Shown here: one piece after another, positions 14,980-22,981 of the stretch
Layout of the letters: the number at the start of each line of letters is the position of its first letter
How positions within the stretch are numbered: the stretch's first letter is position 1
DNA from: a virus
IMG/VR virus record: IMGVR_UViG_3300046791_000454
Coordinates: 1 to 64,000 of that record
DNA: 64,000 bases
Direction: 5' to 3' (one strand)
Notes under the pieces: generated by a model
What the model saw: only the letters and a program-made list of their open reading frames with translations
What the model was told of the DNA's origin: nothing
Databases searched by the model: none
Program-made: the position numbers and the translations under genes

Positions 14980-15995
14980 GTCACTTTACCGTTCTGGTTC
15001 GTGTCTCTGGCGAGCGCCTTGCGCGTCACGGTGGAGCCGTAAACCATGCCGTTGCTGAGATGATGGCGCCGTACAATGAGGAACTCGAGGCCGAGTGGGT
15101 CGACGATGAGCCAGAGATGCGGAAGGATTACGAACAGGAGTCGACTGAGTACGTCCGTCTACCGGGCGGTCGACTCGTTCTTTCTTGGGACGAGGAGTTT
15201 CGCGTTCCTGGCTCGCTTGGATTCGGCGGCGGCAGTCACCACGTGCCAAGCGACTACGAGCGGGTGGGGGTTCCCTTCCGTGAGACCTATGCGACGTTTG
15301 AGGAATACGCCAAGGACTGGTGCGACCAGACGCGCGACGAGCTTGGCCGTCTCGGTCACTGGACGAACGAGCGCGGGTTCTGGGACTGGTGGGTGATTGG
15401 AGGGCGGTGGTCGGGCCACTTCCCCCTGAAGCCCGGAGCCGAGCAGAGGCTTGGCAAGCCTGGGACCTTCGACAACAAGGCGCCCCCGAACTGCGGCGAC
15501 GTGGTTTCCACCGACGATATAGACTTGGAGGCCGTCGCGGCGAGCACGCTCCGCAACGCGACGAAGTTCGTCGACGAATACCAAGCGATGCTCGACGGCA
15601 CGCGCTTCGACTCGTTCGAGGGGCCGCGCGATATGGCCATGCGGCTTGGACTTCTCCGCGTTGAGCGCGGGCCAGCGACGGCAGCGGCGGGCGAGGTGTT
15701 GCAATCTTGGCGCGAGGTGGTGCGCGGCGGCGATAGCCGTGTCGACTGGAACGACGTCGCGAAGATCATCGAACGCGAGGCGTTCATCGCCGAATATCTC
15801 GAGTGCTTCAACACGCTCGTCACGTTCGCGGCGCTAGACGACGACGGGTGGCATGCCCCGGGCAAGATGGGGTGGTGGGCGAGCAGCACTGAGGGCCCCG
15901 ACGAATTCATCCGGTGGCGGCGCGGGTTCATGGGCCGCTTCGTCAGGGAAGCGAAGCGCTCGGATCGGCTCGTGCTGGTGGACGCGCACGTATGA
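14976..15995 (+). CDS. Conserved phage protein, MSHFTVLV family, unknown function
   Basis: 339 residues, coupled to its neighbour (ATGA). It starts MSHFTVLVRV and has APYNEELEAEWVDDEPE at 31-47 and FWDWWVIGGRWSGHFPL near 134-150. I recognise this N-terminus plus the WW.IGGRW motif from proteins in many phages and prophages, always of unknown function. No catalytic motif is evident. Confidence 0.7.
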   Translation: MSHFTVLVRVSGERLARHGGAVNHAVAEMMAPYNEELEAEWVDDEPEMRKDYEQESTEYVRLPGGRLVLSWDEEFRVPGSLGFGGGSHHVPSDYERVGVPFRETYATFEEYAKDWCDQTRDELGRLGHWTNERGFWDWWVIGGRWSGHFPLKPGAEQRLGKPGTFDNKAPPNCGDVVSTDDIDLEAVAASTLRNATKFVDEYQAMLDGTRFDSFEGPRDMAMRLGLLRVERGPATAAAGEVLQSWREVVRGGDSRVDWNDVAKIIEREAFIAEYLECFNTLVTFAALDDDGWHAPGKMGWWASSTEGPDEFIRWRRGFMGRFVREAKRSDRLVLVDAHV

Positions 15996-16114
15996 ACCCG
16001 ATCGATCGATTCCACTGGCTCCTGCTCTCCTATCGCCTCCACCGGGCCGCCGGCGCCTCTCCTCGCCAGGCCGCTCGGATGGCCTGGCGCGCATGGTGGA
16101 GGGGCGGCCGATGA
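15992..16114 (+). CDS. 40-residue basic mini-protein
   Basis: ATG at 15992 overlaps the upstream stop (ATGA), and the TGA at 16112-16114 overlaps the next ATG. The sequence MNPIDRFHWLLLSYRLHRAA continues with Arg/Trp-rich helix (ARMAWRAWWRGGR): an amphipathic, strongly basic peptide. Called for the double coupling and gap filling. Confidence 0.5.
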   Translation: MNPIDRFHWLLLSYRLHRAAGASPRQAARMAWRAWWRGGR

Positions 16115-16962
16115 GCGCGGCCGTCAACGTCGCCTGCGGCGACAAGACCTACGGGCCCGGCGGCCCCTACGTCTGCCAGCGCGAACGGGACCATTGCGAC
16201 TACCACCGACACGAGGACGCGGAGACTGTCGCAACTTGGGGCGGCAGGCATCTCGTCATCAAGCATAAGCCTGCGTCTGTCTCCCGCGCCGACGTCGACG
16301 CCATGGTGGACCGTCTCGCCGCGCTCGCTCGAGCTGAGCTCGACGCCTTGACGGACCGTGTGGCGGCGCTGGAAGCCGCCCGGCCTGCCGTCGTTGAACT
16401 GCCGAGCCTCGGAGACCTCGCCGAGACCATCAACGACCTGCGCGCCGACTACTACGACCTCGTGGCGCAGAATGAGGAACTAACGCGCCAGCGCGACGAC
16501 GCCCGGCGTGAGCGCGACCGGTACCGAGCGCACTACGAGGCCGTCTCGCCGACGGGCAACGCGGAGCTTCGGGGCCGTGTCGCCGGCCTCCAAGACGCGC
16601 TTGACGGTGCCCGGCTCGCTCTCATCGAGCGGGACGCCCGCATCGCTCAACTGGAGGGGCTTGTCGACGGGCTCGGGCGGGCCCGGCGGATGTTCGACGA
16701 CGGTGTACTGAAGGTGAGCGCGATCGACACGGAGAGCGGGCCACGCCCCGTGCAGGTCGGAGACATCTGGCAGCACCGAAACAACGCGGAGCCTTCGGTC
16801 ATCGAGGGCTTCACAAGCTCGGCGCTCAATCGGCAGCCGATGGCCATCGGTCATGACAAGCAGCCCATGTATCTAGCGCCCGACGGGACGCCGGAGAGCG
16901 CGGCGGACTGGACCCTCGTGCGCGCTGCCCAGACGATCGACACGGAGAGCGGCAAGCCGTAG
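16111..16962 (+). CDS. Coiled-coil hypothetical protein
   Basis: ATG at 16111 (ATGA overlap); 283 residues. A short N-terminal part with CGDKTYGPGGPYVCQRERDH (9-28) could bind metal and resembles the Cys/His start of small actinophage-type proteins. A long coiled coil (about 60-205) follows, then a C-terminal beta-rich part containing RPVQVGDIWQHRNN (about 210-223). The phrase IDTESG occurs twice (about 202 and 276). Unknown. Confidence 0.6.
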   Translation: MSAAVNVACGDKTYGPGGPYVCQRERDHCDYHRHEDAETVATWGGRHLVIKHKPASVSRADVDAMVDRLAALARAELDALTDRVAALEAARPAVVELPSLGDLAETINDLRADYYDLVAQNEELTRQRDDARRERDRYRAHYEAVSPTGNAELRGRVAGLQDALDGARLALIERDARIAQLEGLVDGLGRARRMFDDGVLKVSAIDTESGPRPVQVGDIWQHRNNAEPSVIEGFTSSALNRQPMAIGHDKQPMYLAPDGTPESAADWTLVRAAQTIDTESGKP

Positions 16963-16977
16963 CCGACAGGAGAGCCC

Positions 16978-17955
16978 ATGTCAGAGTTTCACATTCGCGT
17001 TGTCTCGATTGGCCCCATCGTCAAGCACCCGAACGCCGACGCACTGAGCATCGTCGACGTCGAAGGCTACCCGGTCATCATGCGCACCGGCGACTTCGCC
17101 GAGGGCGACAAGGCCGTCTACGTGCCGGTCGACGCCATCGTCCCGGCGGACGATCCGCGCTGGGCCTTCCTCGCCGGGCACTGGCGCATCAAGGCCAAGA
17201 AGCTTCGCGGAACGTTCAGCATGGGGCTTCTCACCGCGTCGGACCCCGCTTGGGAAGTTGGCCAGAACGTGCAGGCCGAGCTCCGCATCGAGAAGTACGA
17301 CCCGGAGATCGCGGAGCAGAACAGCAAGGGCCCGTGCCCCGACGATGAGCCCGACCCCGGCCTCATTCCCGTCTACACCGACATCGAGGGCCTTCGAAAG
17401 TACAGCCGCATTCTCGAGACGGGCGAGCAGGTCGTCCTGACGGAGAAGATCCACGGCGAGAACTTCCGCGCCGTCTTCGCCGATGGTCGCCTCTGGGTCG
17501 GCTCACGCACGCGCTTCAAGCGGCCTGATGCGGGCACGAAGTGGTGGGCTGCGGCGCGCTCCGCTGGCTTGGAAGAGAAGCTGGCCCGCTTCCCCGGCGT
17601 GGCCGTCTACGGCGAGTCGCACGGCTACACCGGCGGATTCCCGTACGGGCAGCCGCCAGGCAAGCCCGCGGTGCGCCTGTTCGACGCGCTTGACAGCAAG
17701 ACGCGGCGCTACTTCCACGACGCGGACTTTCAAGCGTTCGCCGAGGAGATCGGCGTCGATACGGCGCCGGTGCTCTATCGGGGTTCGTGGTCCGAGGACC
17801 TGCGTTCGCACGCCGAAGGGCGGAGCACCCTGGATGCGAGCCACGTGCGCGAAGGGTTCGTGGTTCGCCCGGTCGTCGAGCGGCACGACCATCGCGTCGG
17901 GCGTGTCATTCTCAAGATGGTGGGAGAAGGTTATTTGCTCCGCAAGGGCGCGTGA
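16978..17955 (+). CDS. RNA ligase, Rnl5 (DraRnl)-like
   Basis: 325 residues, with GACAGGAG upstream. The N-terminal domain (1-100) is OB-like and resembles tRNA-binding folds: IVKHPNADALSIVDVEGYPV (14-33) and YVPVDAIVP (48-56). The nucleotidyltransferase domain has motif I LTEKIHGENFRAVF with Lys157 as the adenylation site, GVAVYGESHGYTG (motif III region), EGFVVRP (motif IV) and GRVILKMVGEGYLLRKG (motif V) at the end. This domain order matches the Deinococcus-type RNA ligase. It seals 3'-OH/5'-phosphate RNA nicks and may undo host tRNA or rRNA cleavage. Confidence 0.85.
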   Translation: MSEFHIRVVSIGPIVKHPNADALSIVDVEGYPVIMRTGDFAEGDKAVYVPVDAIVPADDPRWAFLAGHWRIKAKKLRGTFSMGLLTASDPAWEVGQNVQAELRIEKYDPEIAEQNSKGPCPDDEPDPGLIPVYTDIEGLRKYSRILETGEQVVLTEKIHGENFRAVFADGRLWVGSRTRFKRPDAGTKWWAAARSAGLEEKLARFPGVAVYGESHGYTGGFPYGQPPGKPAVRLFDALDSKTRRYFHDADFQAFAEEIGVDTAPVLYRGSWSEDLRSHAEGRSTLDASHVREGFVVRPVVERHDHRVGRVILKMVGEGYLLRKGA

Positions 17956-17956
17956 C

Positions 17957-18211
17957 ATGAACGCAGACTCGGACCTAGGCCGCATCCTCGCCCTGGCCCT
18001 CCAGCGGGCCGAGGAGCGCCTCGCCGCCGACCGCGACGTCGAGGTCGCCGCTCGGTTGCTTGAGGCCTACGCGGCTGTCCTGGCGGCGCAGCGGGCAGAA
18101 GGCGAAGCGCCATCCGCCTACCGCCAGGAGCTCACGTACGCGTGCGAGCTCATCCAGGACCTTCGGGCGAGGCTTGCGGCGGCGGGGCCGTGCAAGAGGG
18201 AGCCGACGTGA
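17957..18211 (+). CDS. Small helical hypothetical protein
   Basis: ATG at 17957, one base after the ligase TGA; 84 residues, Ala/Arg/Glu-rich and helical (LGRILALALQRAEERLAADR). Ends in CKREPT. Its stop overlaps the GTG of the next gene. Unknown. Confidence 0.55.
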   Translation: MNADSDLGRILALALQRAEERLAADRDVEVAARLLEAYAAVLAAQRAEGEAPSAYRQELTYACELIQDLRARLAAAGPCKREPT

Positions 18212-18636
18212 CGCTCATCGTCCGCACCGCCCGCGTTTCGTTCGGAGGCCCCGACCGCTTCGACGTGACCCGCAAGTCGGGCGGCGAGGCTGGCGCTCCG
18301 TTCGCCCCGTCGTGGAAGCTTCTCGGGCCTGCTCTCGAGGCGCGTAAGCATGCCGATCGAATGCGTCGGTTCGGCTGTCACTCGCTGGCGAACGCCTACG
18401 AGCGAGGCTCGTGGGAGGAGTACGAACGCAAGTACCTCGACGAGATGCGGGCGAGCTACGCGGCGAACCGAGCGGCCTGGAGCGCGCTTCTCGCGCGCGA
18501 AACGATCGTGATCGTCTGCTACTGCGTCGACGCGGAGCACTGCCACCGGCGGCTCTTGCGGGCCGTCATCCTGCCAAAGCTCGGCGCGGTGGACGGCGGG
18601 GAAGTTTCCGAAACGGCAAAGGAGAGCATGCGATGA
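18208..18636 (+). CDS. DUF488-like protein
   Basis: The GTG at 18208 overlaps the previous stop; 142 residues. The C-terminal half has IVIVCYCVDAEHCHRRLLRA (about 104-123), the VCYC...CHR signature of DUF488 family proteins, and the middle has LDEMRASYAANRAAW. The Cys and CHR residues probably form a metal or nucleotide site. Biochemical function of the family is unsettled. Confidence 0.6.
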   Translation: MTLIVRTARVSFGGPDRFDVTRKSGGEAGAPFAPSWKLLGPALEARKHADRMRRFGCHSLANAYERGSWEEYERKYLDEMRASYAANRAAWSALLARETIVIVCYCVDAEHCHRRLLRAVILPKLGAVDGGEVSETAKESMR

Positions 18637-20273
18637 TGGCCACGACGATGATGGATCCGGCAGACGACGAACAATACCAGGCCTACGAGCGCGCGCTCGT
18701 CGACCACTTCTCGCTCGAGATGAACGACGACGCCCCGCTCTTCACGACCGACGTCGAAGACATCTTCGCGGTCTTCCTCGCCGCGCTGCCCGAGGGGCGC
18801 CGCCAGCACTACAACTGCCACGCCTGCCGCCGGTTCCTGAACCGGTACGGTGCACTCGTCCGCATCAACCACAAGGGCCAGAAGCGGACGCCGATCTGGA
18901 ATCTTGAGGCGCCGTCGTTCTTCGCCCCCGCGGCTACGGCATGCGCCCACGCCGTCGCGCGCGCGAAGGTGACTGGCATCTTCCTCACGTCCGAAACGAC
19001 CTGGGGCCTCCGAGAGAACGCGACCCCGAAGCCGCCTGGCATCTGGCGGCACTTGCACGTCGTCCCGCCGCGTACGCTCGTCTTCGCCAAGACGCCGCTC
19101 CAGACGGCCGAGCAGCGCGCGGCCGAGCGTCGCGAGGAGCACCACATGCTCTGCCGTGGACTCGCCGAGTTCCCGCTCGAGCACGTTCGGGAGGCGCACA
19201 CGCTGCTCACGAGCGGCAACCTCTACCGGTCGGAGAAGTGCATCGGCGTGGCCAAGTGGCTGCTCGACCTGCACACGGCGCGCGAGGCCGCGAAGGGCGA
19301 GGCGCGCGACAACGTGGTCTGGCTCGCGGTCGCGACGGCGCCGGCCGGCTTCTGCCACATCCGGACCGGCATGATCGGGACGCTGCTCGAAGACATCCAG
19401 CTCGGGCTCGCGTTTGCCGACATCAAGGCGAAGTTCGACGCGAAGATGCACCCGCTCCAGTATCAGCGCCCGCAGGCGGCGCCGAGCGCGGGCCAGATCG
19501 CCCAGGCGGAGAAGGTCGTTGCGGCTCTCGCCTCTGCCGGCTCGCTTGCGCGTCGCTTCGCGCGGCTCGAAGACCTCGAGACCATCTGGACGCCGAAGAT
19601 GGTAGAGCCGTCAGCGCCGAAGGGTGGCGTCTTCGGGCACCTCAAGCCGAAGGGGGAGTTGCCGCGCGGCGGCAACGTCGAGCAGCCGGCGGTGACGATG
19701 ACGTGGGAGAAGTTCGCGCGGACCGTCCTGCCCGATGCCGAGACCATCGAGCTCCACGTGACGCCGACCCCGCGCCCGTACGCGGCCCTCGTGACTGCGG
19801 CGAATGCCGACGCCCCGCCGATCATCCAATGGGACCGCCTTGAGAAGCGGAACCCCGTGACATGGTACCTCTACGCCGGCGGCTCGACGCCTGGGGGGTG
19901 GGGCCTTGAGGTCGGATGGTGCCGCGTCACGGCAATCACCCTTCAGCCGTCGATGTGGAGTGGTGCGCCGCCGTCCACGCATCAAGGCGCTTCGCTCTTC
20001 ATGATCCTCGAAGGCGCGAAGGATACGCGCAAGGCAAGCGTGGTTGTCGAACGCGGCGGAGGTTTCTTCCCGGAGCACCTGCGCAGCGAATATCATCCGG
20101 TGCGCGCGACGATGGAGGCGTTCGCGCACGCAGCGGAGATCGCCGGCTGGAACGAGGCGACCGCGTGCGGCCTCAAGGTCGAGAAGGGCGCTCCCGGCGC
20201 GTGGAACTATGTCGTGCGCGTCACGTCGAAAGACGGGACTCGGCTCGCGTACAACCTCGACCGCTGGGACTGA
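18633..20273 (+). CDS. Large conserved early protein, unknown function
   Basis: ATG at 18633 overlaps the upstream stop; 546 residues, the largest early product after the helicase class. YNCHACRRFLNRYGALVRIN (about 59-78) resembles a motif seen in a family of large phage proteins. Other features: APAATACAHAVARAKVTGIF, a conserved-looking LLTSGNLYRSEKCIGVAKWL, and a C-terminal beta-rich part with TWYLYAGGSTPGGWGL. No nucleotide-binding or nuclease motif is evident. Last gene of the main plus-strand early block. Confidence 0.6.
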   Translation: MMATTMMDPADDEQYQAYERALVDHFSLEMNDDAPLFTTDVEDIFAVFLAALPEGRRQHYNCHACRRFLNRYGALVRINHKGQKRTPIWNLEAPSFFAPAATACAHAVARAKVTGIFLTSETTWGLRENATPKPPGIWRHLHVVPPRTLVFAKTPLQTAEQRAAERREEHHMLCRGLAEFPLEHVREAHTLLTSGNLYRSEKCIGVAKWLLDLHTAREAAKGEARDNVVWLAVATAPAGFCHIRTGMIGTLLEDIQLGLAFADIKAKFDAKMHPLQYQRPQAAPSAGQIAQAEKVVAALASAGSLARRFARLEDLETIWTPKMVEPSAPKGGVFGHLKPKGELPRGGNVEQPAVTMTWEKFARTVLPDAETIELHVTPTPRPYAALVTAANADAPPIIQWDRLEKRNPVTWYLYAGGSTPGGWGLEVGWCRVTAITLQPSMWSGAPPSTHQGASLFMILEGAKDTRKASVVVERGGGFFPEHLRSEYHPVRATMEAFAHAAEIAGWNEATACGLKVEKGAPGAWNYVVRVTSKDGTRLAYNLDRWD

Positions 20274-20405
20274 AGACGAACTGACAAGAACGGCAGCAGT
20301 TGGGCCGGCCCACTACGGGCAGCGCGAGCCTCGGCGGAAGAGAGGCGACCTGTTGCCCCACGCCCGTGTTAGGCGCCGGGGGGAAGGGCCCCAGCGGCGC
20401 AGGAC

Positions 20406-21239
20406 TCAGACAGTGGCGAGACCGTCGCGCCGGCCTTCAGCGCCCCCGTTCGTCGGCTTGATGTTCTTGCCGCCCGCAACCTCGTTCAGCGTGCGGAGCA
20501 GGTCGAGCCGCAGGAACTGCAAGTGCAGGTTGCCGTTCCGGAAGCACTTGAATCGGAAGTAGCGCGTCTCTCCGCGGCCCTTGTCGCCGCTGGCCTTGAT
20601 CGCGTCGGAAAGCTCGCCATGATAGCTCTTGGCCACCGTGCCGCGACCGTCGAGCATGCTGAACACGTTGTCGAGCGCCACAAACTCAGCCTCGCGCCCG
20701 TAGCGGACGTGGTAGCCGGGCGACCACGCGCGCTCGACGCGGTGCTCCAGCACGACCTTCGGCCCGATCTCGGTTCGGCTGTTGGTCTTGTACGTGTCGC
20801 GCCATGGGCGCAGGAAGCCGAAGACTTCACGCACGGCCTCGGCCATCATGACCGGCGCCGCCTCGAGGTAGAACTCCGCGAAGTCCGCCACGTTCTCGAC
20901 CGTGAGCGGCGGCAGGTCTCCGCGCTCCAGCCGCTCGTCCAGTTCCTTCGCGCGCTTGACGGACAGCATGCGGCGAATTTCGAGGCGCTCGGCAACCGCG
21001 CCCCACGCGTTACGGGCCATGCGCTCGACGGCCGCATCGGCGTCCCAGTCGCAACCGGTCCGGTGCCTGCTCGCCTCGACGGAGATGTGCCCTCGGCGCG
21101 AGCTGTCGCCGTAGAGCGCGCCGAGACGCTCCTCGACGGCGAGGACGATGGCGAACGCGCGGCGGACGTCGCGCTCTGCTTCCTGGAAGGCCGCCACAAG
21201 CTCGTGGACGGCGGCGTGACGGGCGAGGTCGGTGCTCAC
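20406..21239 (-). CDS. DUF4942 domain protein
   Basis: GTG at 21239 overlaps the upstream stop (GTGA); 277 residues. The C-terminal half carries the DUF4942 pattern: a conserved core, then RYFRFKCFRNGNLHLQFLR (about 230-248) and DLLRTLNEVAGG. The N-terminal part is helical. DUF4942 occurs in phages, plasmids and genomic islands, alone or fused to methyltransferases, with no established activity. The 132 bases between its stop and the plus-strand gene ending at 20273 contain the palindrome TGGGCCGGCCCA and no gene. Confidence 0.75.
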   Translation of the reverse strand: MSTDLARHAAVHELVAAFQEAERDVRRAFAIVLAVEERLGALYGDSSRRGHISVEASRHRTGCDWDADAAVERMARNAWGAVAERLEIRRMLSVKRAKELDERLERGDLPPLTVENVADFAEFYLEAAPVMMAEAVREVFGFLRPWRDTYKTNSRTEIGPKVVLEHRVERAWSPGYHVRYGREAEFVALDNVFSMLDGRGTVAKSYHGELSDAIKASGDKGRGETRYFRFKCFRNGNLHLQFLRLDLLRTLNEVAGGKNIKPTNGGAEGRRDGLATV

Positions 21240-21445
21240 GAGTGCACCCGCTCCGCTTCCTCGGCCAACGCGGCCGCTTGGCGCAGAATCGACGCCACCT
21301 CGCGCCACGCGTTGTATCGACGAGGCATGTCGCTATCCAAGTCCGCCTGGACCTCGACGGACGCGAGCGCGGTGTCAATGAGCAGTTGCGGGCCCACCTC
21401 GGTCGCCAGGTTCAGGAACGCGGTCAGCTTCTCGTCGGGCAGCAT
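21236..21445 (-). CDS. Small acidic hypothetical protein
   Basis: 69 residues, helical and acidic (MLPDEKLTAFLNLATEVGPQ; REVASILRQAAALAEEAERV). GGAGG lies six bases before the ATG. It is cotranslated with the DUF4942 gene (GTGA) and separated from the gene upstream by a strong hairpin. Confidence 0.6.
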   Translation of the reverse strand: MLPDEKLTAFLNLATEVGPQLLIDTALASVEVQADLDSDMPRRYNAWREVASILRQAAALAEEAERVHS

Positions 21446-21466
21446 GGGGAACCTCCAACGCCCAAA

Positions 21467-21493
21467 GCCCCGGCCCCTTTCGGGGTGCGGGGC
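21467..21493 (-). terminator. GC-rich hairpin between minus-strand genes
   Basis: GCCCCG-G-CCCC, loop TTTC, GGGG-TG-CGGGGC folds into a 10-pair stem with a small internal loop, followed in the minus direction by TTT. It lies between the stop at 21512 and the ATG at 21445, so it may end or attenuate transcription reading into the DUF4942 pair. Confidence 0.45.
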
Positions 21494-21511
21494 CGAGCGA
21501 TCCGGCTGCGT

Positions 21512-22042
21512 TCAGGCAATCGCCTTGCGGACCGTGGCGAGCGCCTTGGCACGGCCCTTCGCCCCGGCGTTCTTCGCGGACCACTCGGCCCAACCGAGGA
21601 GCGTCTCACCCTTCTGCGCCATGAAGGCGTTCGGGTGGGGCTGCGTGGCAAGCTTTGCGCGCGCCGTCTCGTCGGCAAGAAGCGCGGCGAGGTCGGCGAG
21701 CTTCGCGGACGCGCGGGCCATGGTGGCCACCTTGCGGCGCTTGGCGAGGTCGCGGTCCACGCGGGCGACGAGGGCGGCGTCGACCTTGCGGATGCAGTCG
21801 GAGCCGACGTGGAAGCGCTTGCCGTCCGCGCTCTCGACGTTGCAGAGGACGATGATGGCCATGCCGCAGTATTCGCAGGTGCCGCCGGGCTGCGTGACGA
21901 CGCAGAGGCCGCCGGGAAGGCGCTCCGTCACGACCATGCCGTACTCGCGGTCCTGCTGACCGAGGCCGATGTAGCGGAAGGGGGCCTTGCCGAGGCCGGC
22001 GAGTTCGAAGGGGTGGACTGCGGAGGGGGTCGTCGTGTTCAT
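21512..22042 (-). CDS. Conserved phage protein with zinc-binding motif, unknown
   Basis: 176 residues. PFELAGLGKAPFRYIGLG (11-28), a CEYCGMAI motif (about 55-62), LCNVESADGKRFHVGSDC (about 66-83) and a basic Ala/Lys helical tail. I recognise the pattern PF...GLGKAPF, CxYCG, F.VGSDC from proteins found in many phages, without assigned function; the four Cys probably form one zinc site. It is the first gene of the minus-strand group and is divergent from the XRE regulator at 22122. Confidence 0.65.
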   Translation of the reverse strand: MNTTTPSAVHPFELAGLGKAPFRYIGLGQQDREYGMVVTERLPGGLCVVTQPGGTCEYCGMAIIVLCNVESADGKRFHVGSDCIRKVDAALVARVDRDLAKRRKVATMARASAKLADLAALLADETARAKLATQPHPNAFMAQKGETLLGWAEWSAKNAGAKGRAKALATVRKAIA

Positions 22043-22063
22043 GCCTTCCCTCTAGCGAGGACC

Positions 22064-22089
22064 ATGCCACGATATGACGCACGTGGCAT
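22064..22089. promoter_or_regulatory. Divergent-promoter operator inverted repeat
   Basis: ATGCCACG (22064-22071) and CGTGGCAT (22082-22089) are perfect 8-base arms with a 10-base spacer, centred between the divergent genes at 22042 and 22122. A further half-site-like CCATGCTACG lies at 22101. A dimeric HTH protein, probably the XRE product encoded at 22122, is the likely binder. Confidence 0.55.
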
Positions 22090-22121
22090 CGCGGCGCGCC
22101 CCATGCTACGGAGCGGAACCC

Positions 22122-22328
22122 ATGACCAAGAGCCGCCCGCCGCCCATTCCCGACCAGATTCGCACCGCACGCACCGCTGCGCACCTTTCCCAGGCTCAGC
22201 TTGCAGAAAGCACGGGCCTTCAGCAGTCGGCCATTGCCCGCTATGAGACCGGCGAACGCGATCCGAACCTGCGAACGCTCCGGATTCTGGCCGGAGCACT
22301 GAACACGGTGTGGCTCGTTTACCCGTAG
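22122..22328 (+). CDS. XRE-family HTH regulator
   Basis: Start at ATG 22122; 68 residues, a stand-alone Cro/C1 helix-turn-helix: IRTARTAAHLSQAQLAESTG, LQQSAIARYETGERDPNLRT, LRILAGAL. It has no effector domain. Divergent from 21512-22042 with a perfect inverted repeat between them. Independent of the HTH pair at 8017-8976, so the genome has at least three HTH regulators. Confidence 0.8.
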   Translation: MTKSRPPPIPDQIRTARTAAHLSQAQLAESTGLQQSAIARYETGERDPNLRTLRILAGALNTVWLVYP

Positions 22329-22561
22329 ATTTCGCGCGCTACGCATCCAAGTCATAGCCCATGACGCCGGTGTCATCGTGGCCCATGCGTCGGTAAACAT
22401 AGACTAATATGCGCTTTCTGAGGCACGCTGTATCAACTCCGATGCCGCCGGTGTCATACTGAACGGTCCTCCACACGGCGGCGGCGGGGCCTCTAATGCC
22501 GGTAATCAGCCAATGTCTCCAGCGGCATTGGCTGGCACACCCCGTGCAATGCCTCTCTGAC
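22329..22561. other. Non-coding interval with repeats
   Basis: No convincing gene. It has noticeably lower GC and contains GCCGGTGTCAT twice (near 22363 and 22447), the near-palindrome ATGACGCCGGTGTCAT, and CCAATG/CATTGG (about 22510-22531). It looks like a regulatory region for the small plus-strand genes that follow. A minus-strand ORF covering it lacks coding character. Confidence 0.4.
22532..22549 (+). promoter_or_regulatory. Possible sigma-54 (-24/-12) promoter
   Basis: CTGGCACACCCCGTGCAA fits TGGCAC-N5-TTGCA with one deviation; the GG and GC dinucleotides are exactly 10 bases apart as required. Start of transcription would be near 22559, just before the ATG at 22562, giving an almost leaderless message. 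Sigma-54 promoters are abundant in myxobacteria but rarely described in phages. Confidence 0.35.
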
Positions 22562-22732
22562 ATGAAGACGCTGACGAAGCAGATGAGCCTGGTGGGGATG
22601 ACGGTTCGCTCGACGACCTGCGACATCGCTGGCACCATCGAGTACGTGACCAAGGACGGCTGGGCCGGCATCCGGGACGCCTCGGGCCGCCTGGACGAGG
22701 AGAAGCTCAGCCGACTGGAGCAGGTGACCTGA
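22562..22732 (+). CDS. Small hypothetical protein
   Basis: ATG at 22562; 56 residues: MKTLTKQMSLVGMTVRSTTC, then a strand-rich AGTIEYVTKDGWAGIRDASG and an acidic end. It looks like a small beta-barrel or SH3-like fold. Followed at once by an intrinsic terminator, so it may be a monocistronic unit. Confidence 0.6.
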   Translation: MKTLTKQMSLVGMTVRSTTCDIAGTIEYVTKDGWAGIRDASGRLDEEKLSRLEQVT

Positions 22733-22740
22733 GGGCCCCC

Positions 22741-22773
22741 GGCCCGGTTCCCGAAAAGGGGGCCGGGCCTTTC
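22741..22773 (+). terminator. Intrinsic terminator-like hairpin
   Basis: GGCCCGG (22741-22747) pairs with CCGGGCC (22763-22769), with inner CCC/GGG pairing around GAAAAG, followed by TTTC. It sits eight bases after the TGA of the gene at 22562. Confidence 0.65.
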
Positions 22774-22789
22774 GAGTCAGGAGACCAAG

Positions 22790-22981
22790 ATGACCTTACC
22801 GAAGCTCCACCACCTCTTCCGCCGCCCCGAGCAGTGCCTCCCGGCTAACAGCAATTCGGTGCCGGCGTTCTGCTCGGTCGAGTCGATCCCCGGCTGGCTC
22901 TACACCCAGGCGGCTGCCCGCGTCAGCGCGCGCCGCGCCCGCTTCTCGTCCGTGGCCTTCAACGCGAAGGTGTCATCGTGA
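22790..22981 (+). CDS. Small basic hypothetical protein
   Basis: 63 residues with AGGAG seven bases before the ATG. Sequence MTLPKLHHLFRRPEQCLPAN, then Arg/Ala-rich helix (AAARVSARRARFSS). Unknown. Its stop overlaps the next GTG. Confidence 0.5.
   Translation: MTLPKLHHLFRRPEQCLPANSNSVPAFCSVESIPGWLYTQAAARVSARRARFSSVAFNAKVSS

Noticed and set aside
20523-21959. 478-codon plus-strand open frame across the DUF4942 region
   Set aside because: Antisense to three coupled minus-strand genes with recognisable sequence; its own sequence has no domain character.
22339-22671. 110-codon minus-strand open frame
   Set aside because: Covers a repeat-bearing regulatory region and the plus-strand gene at 22562; sequence looks random and has no RBS.
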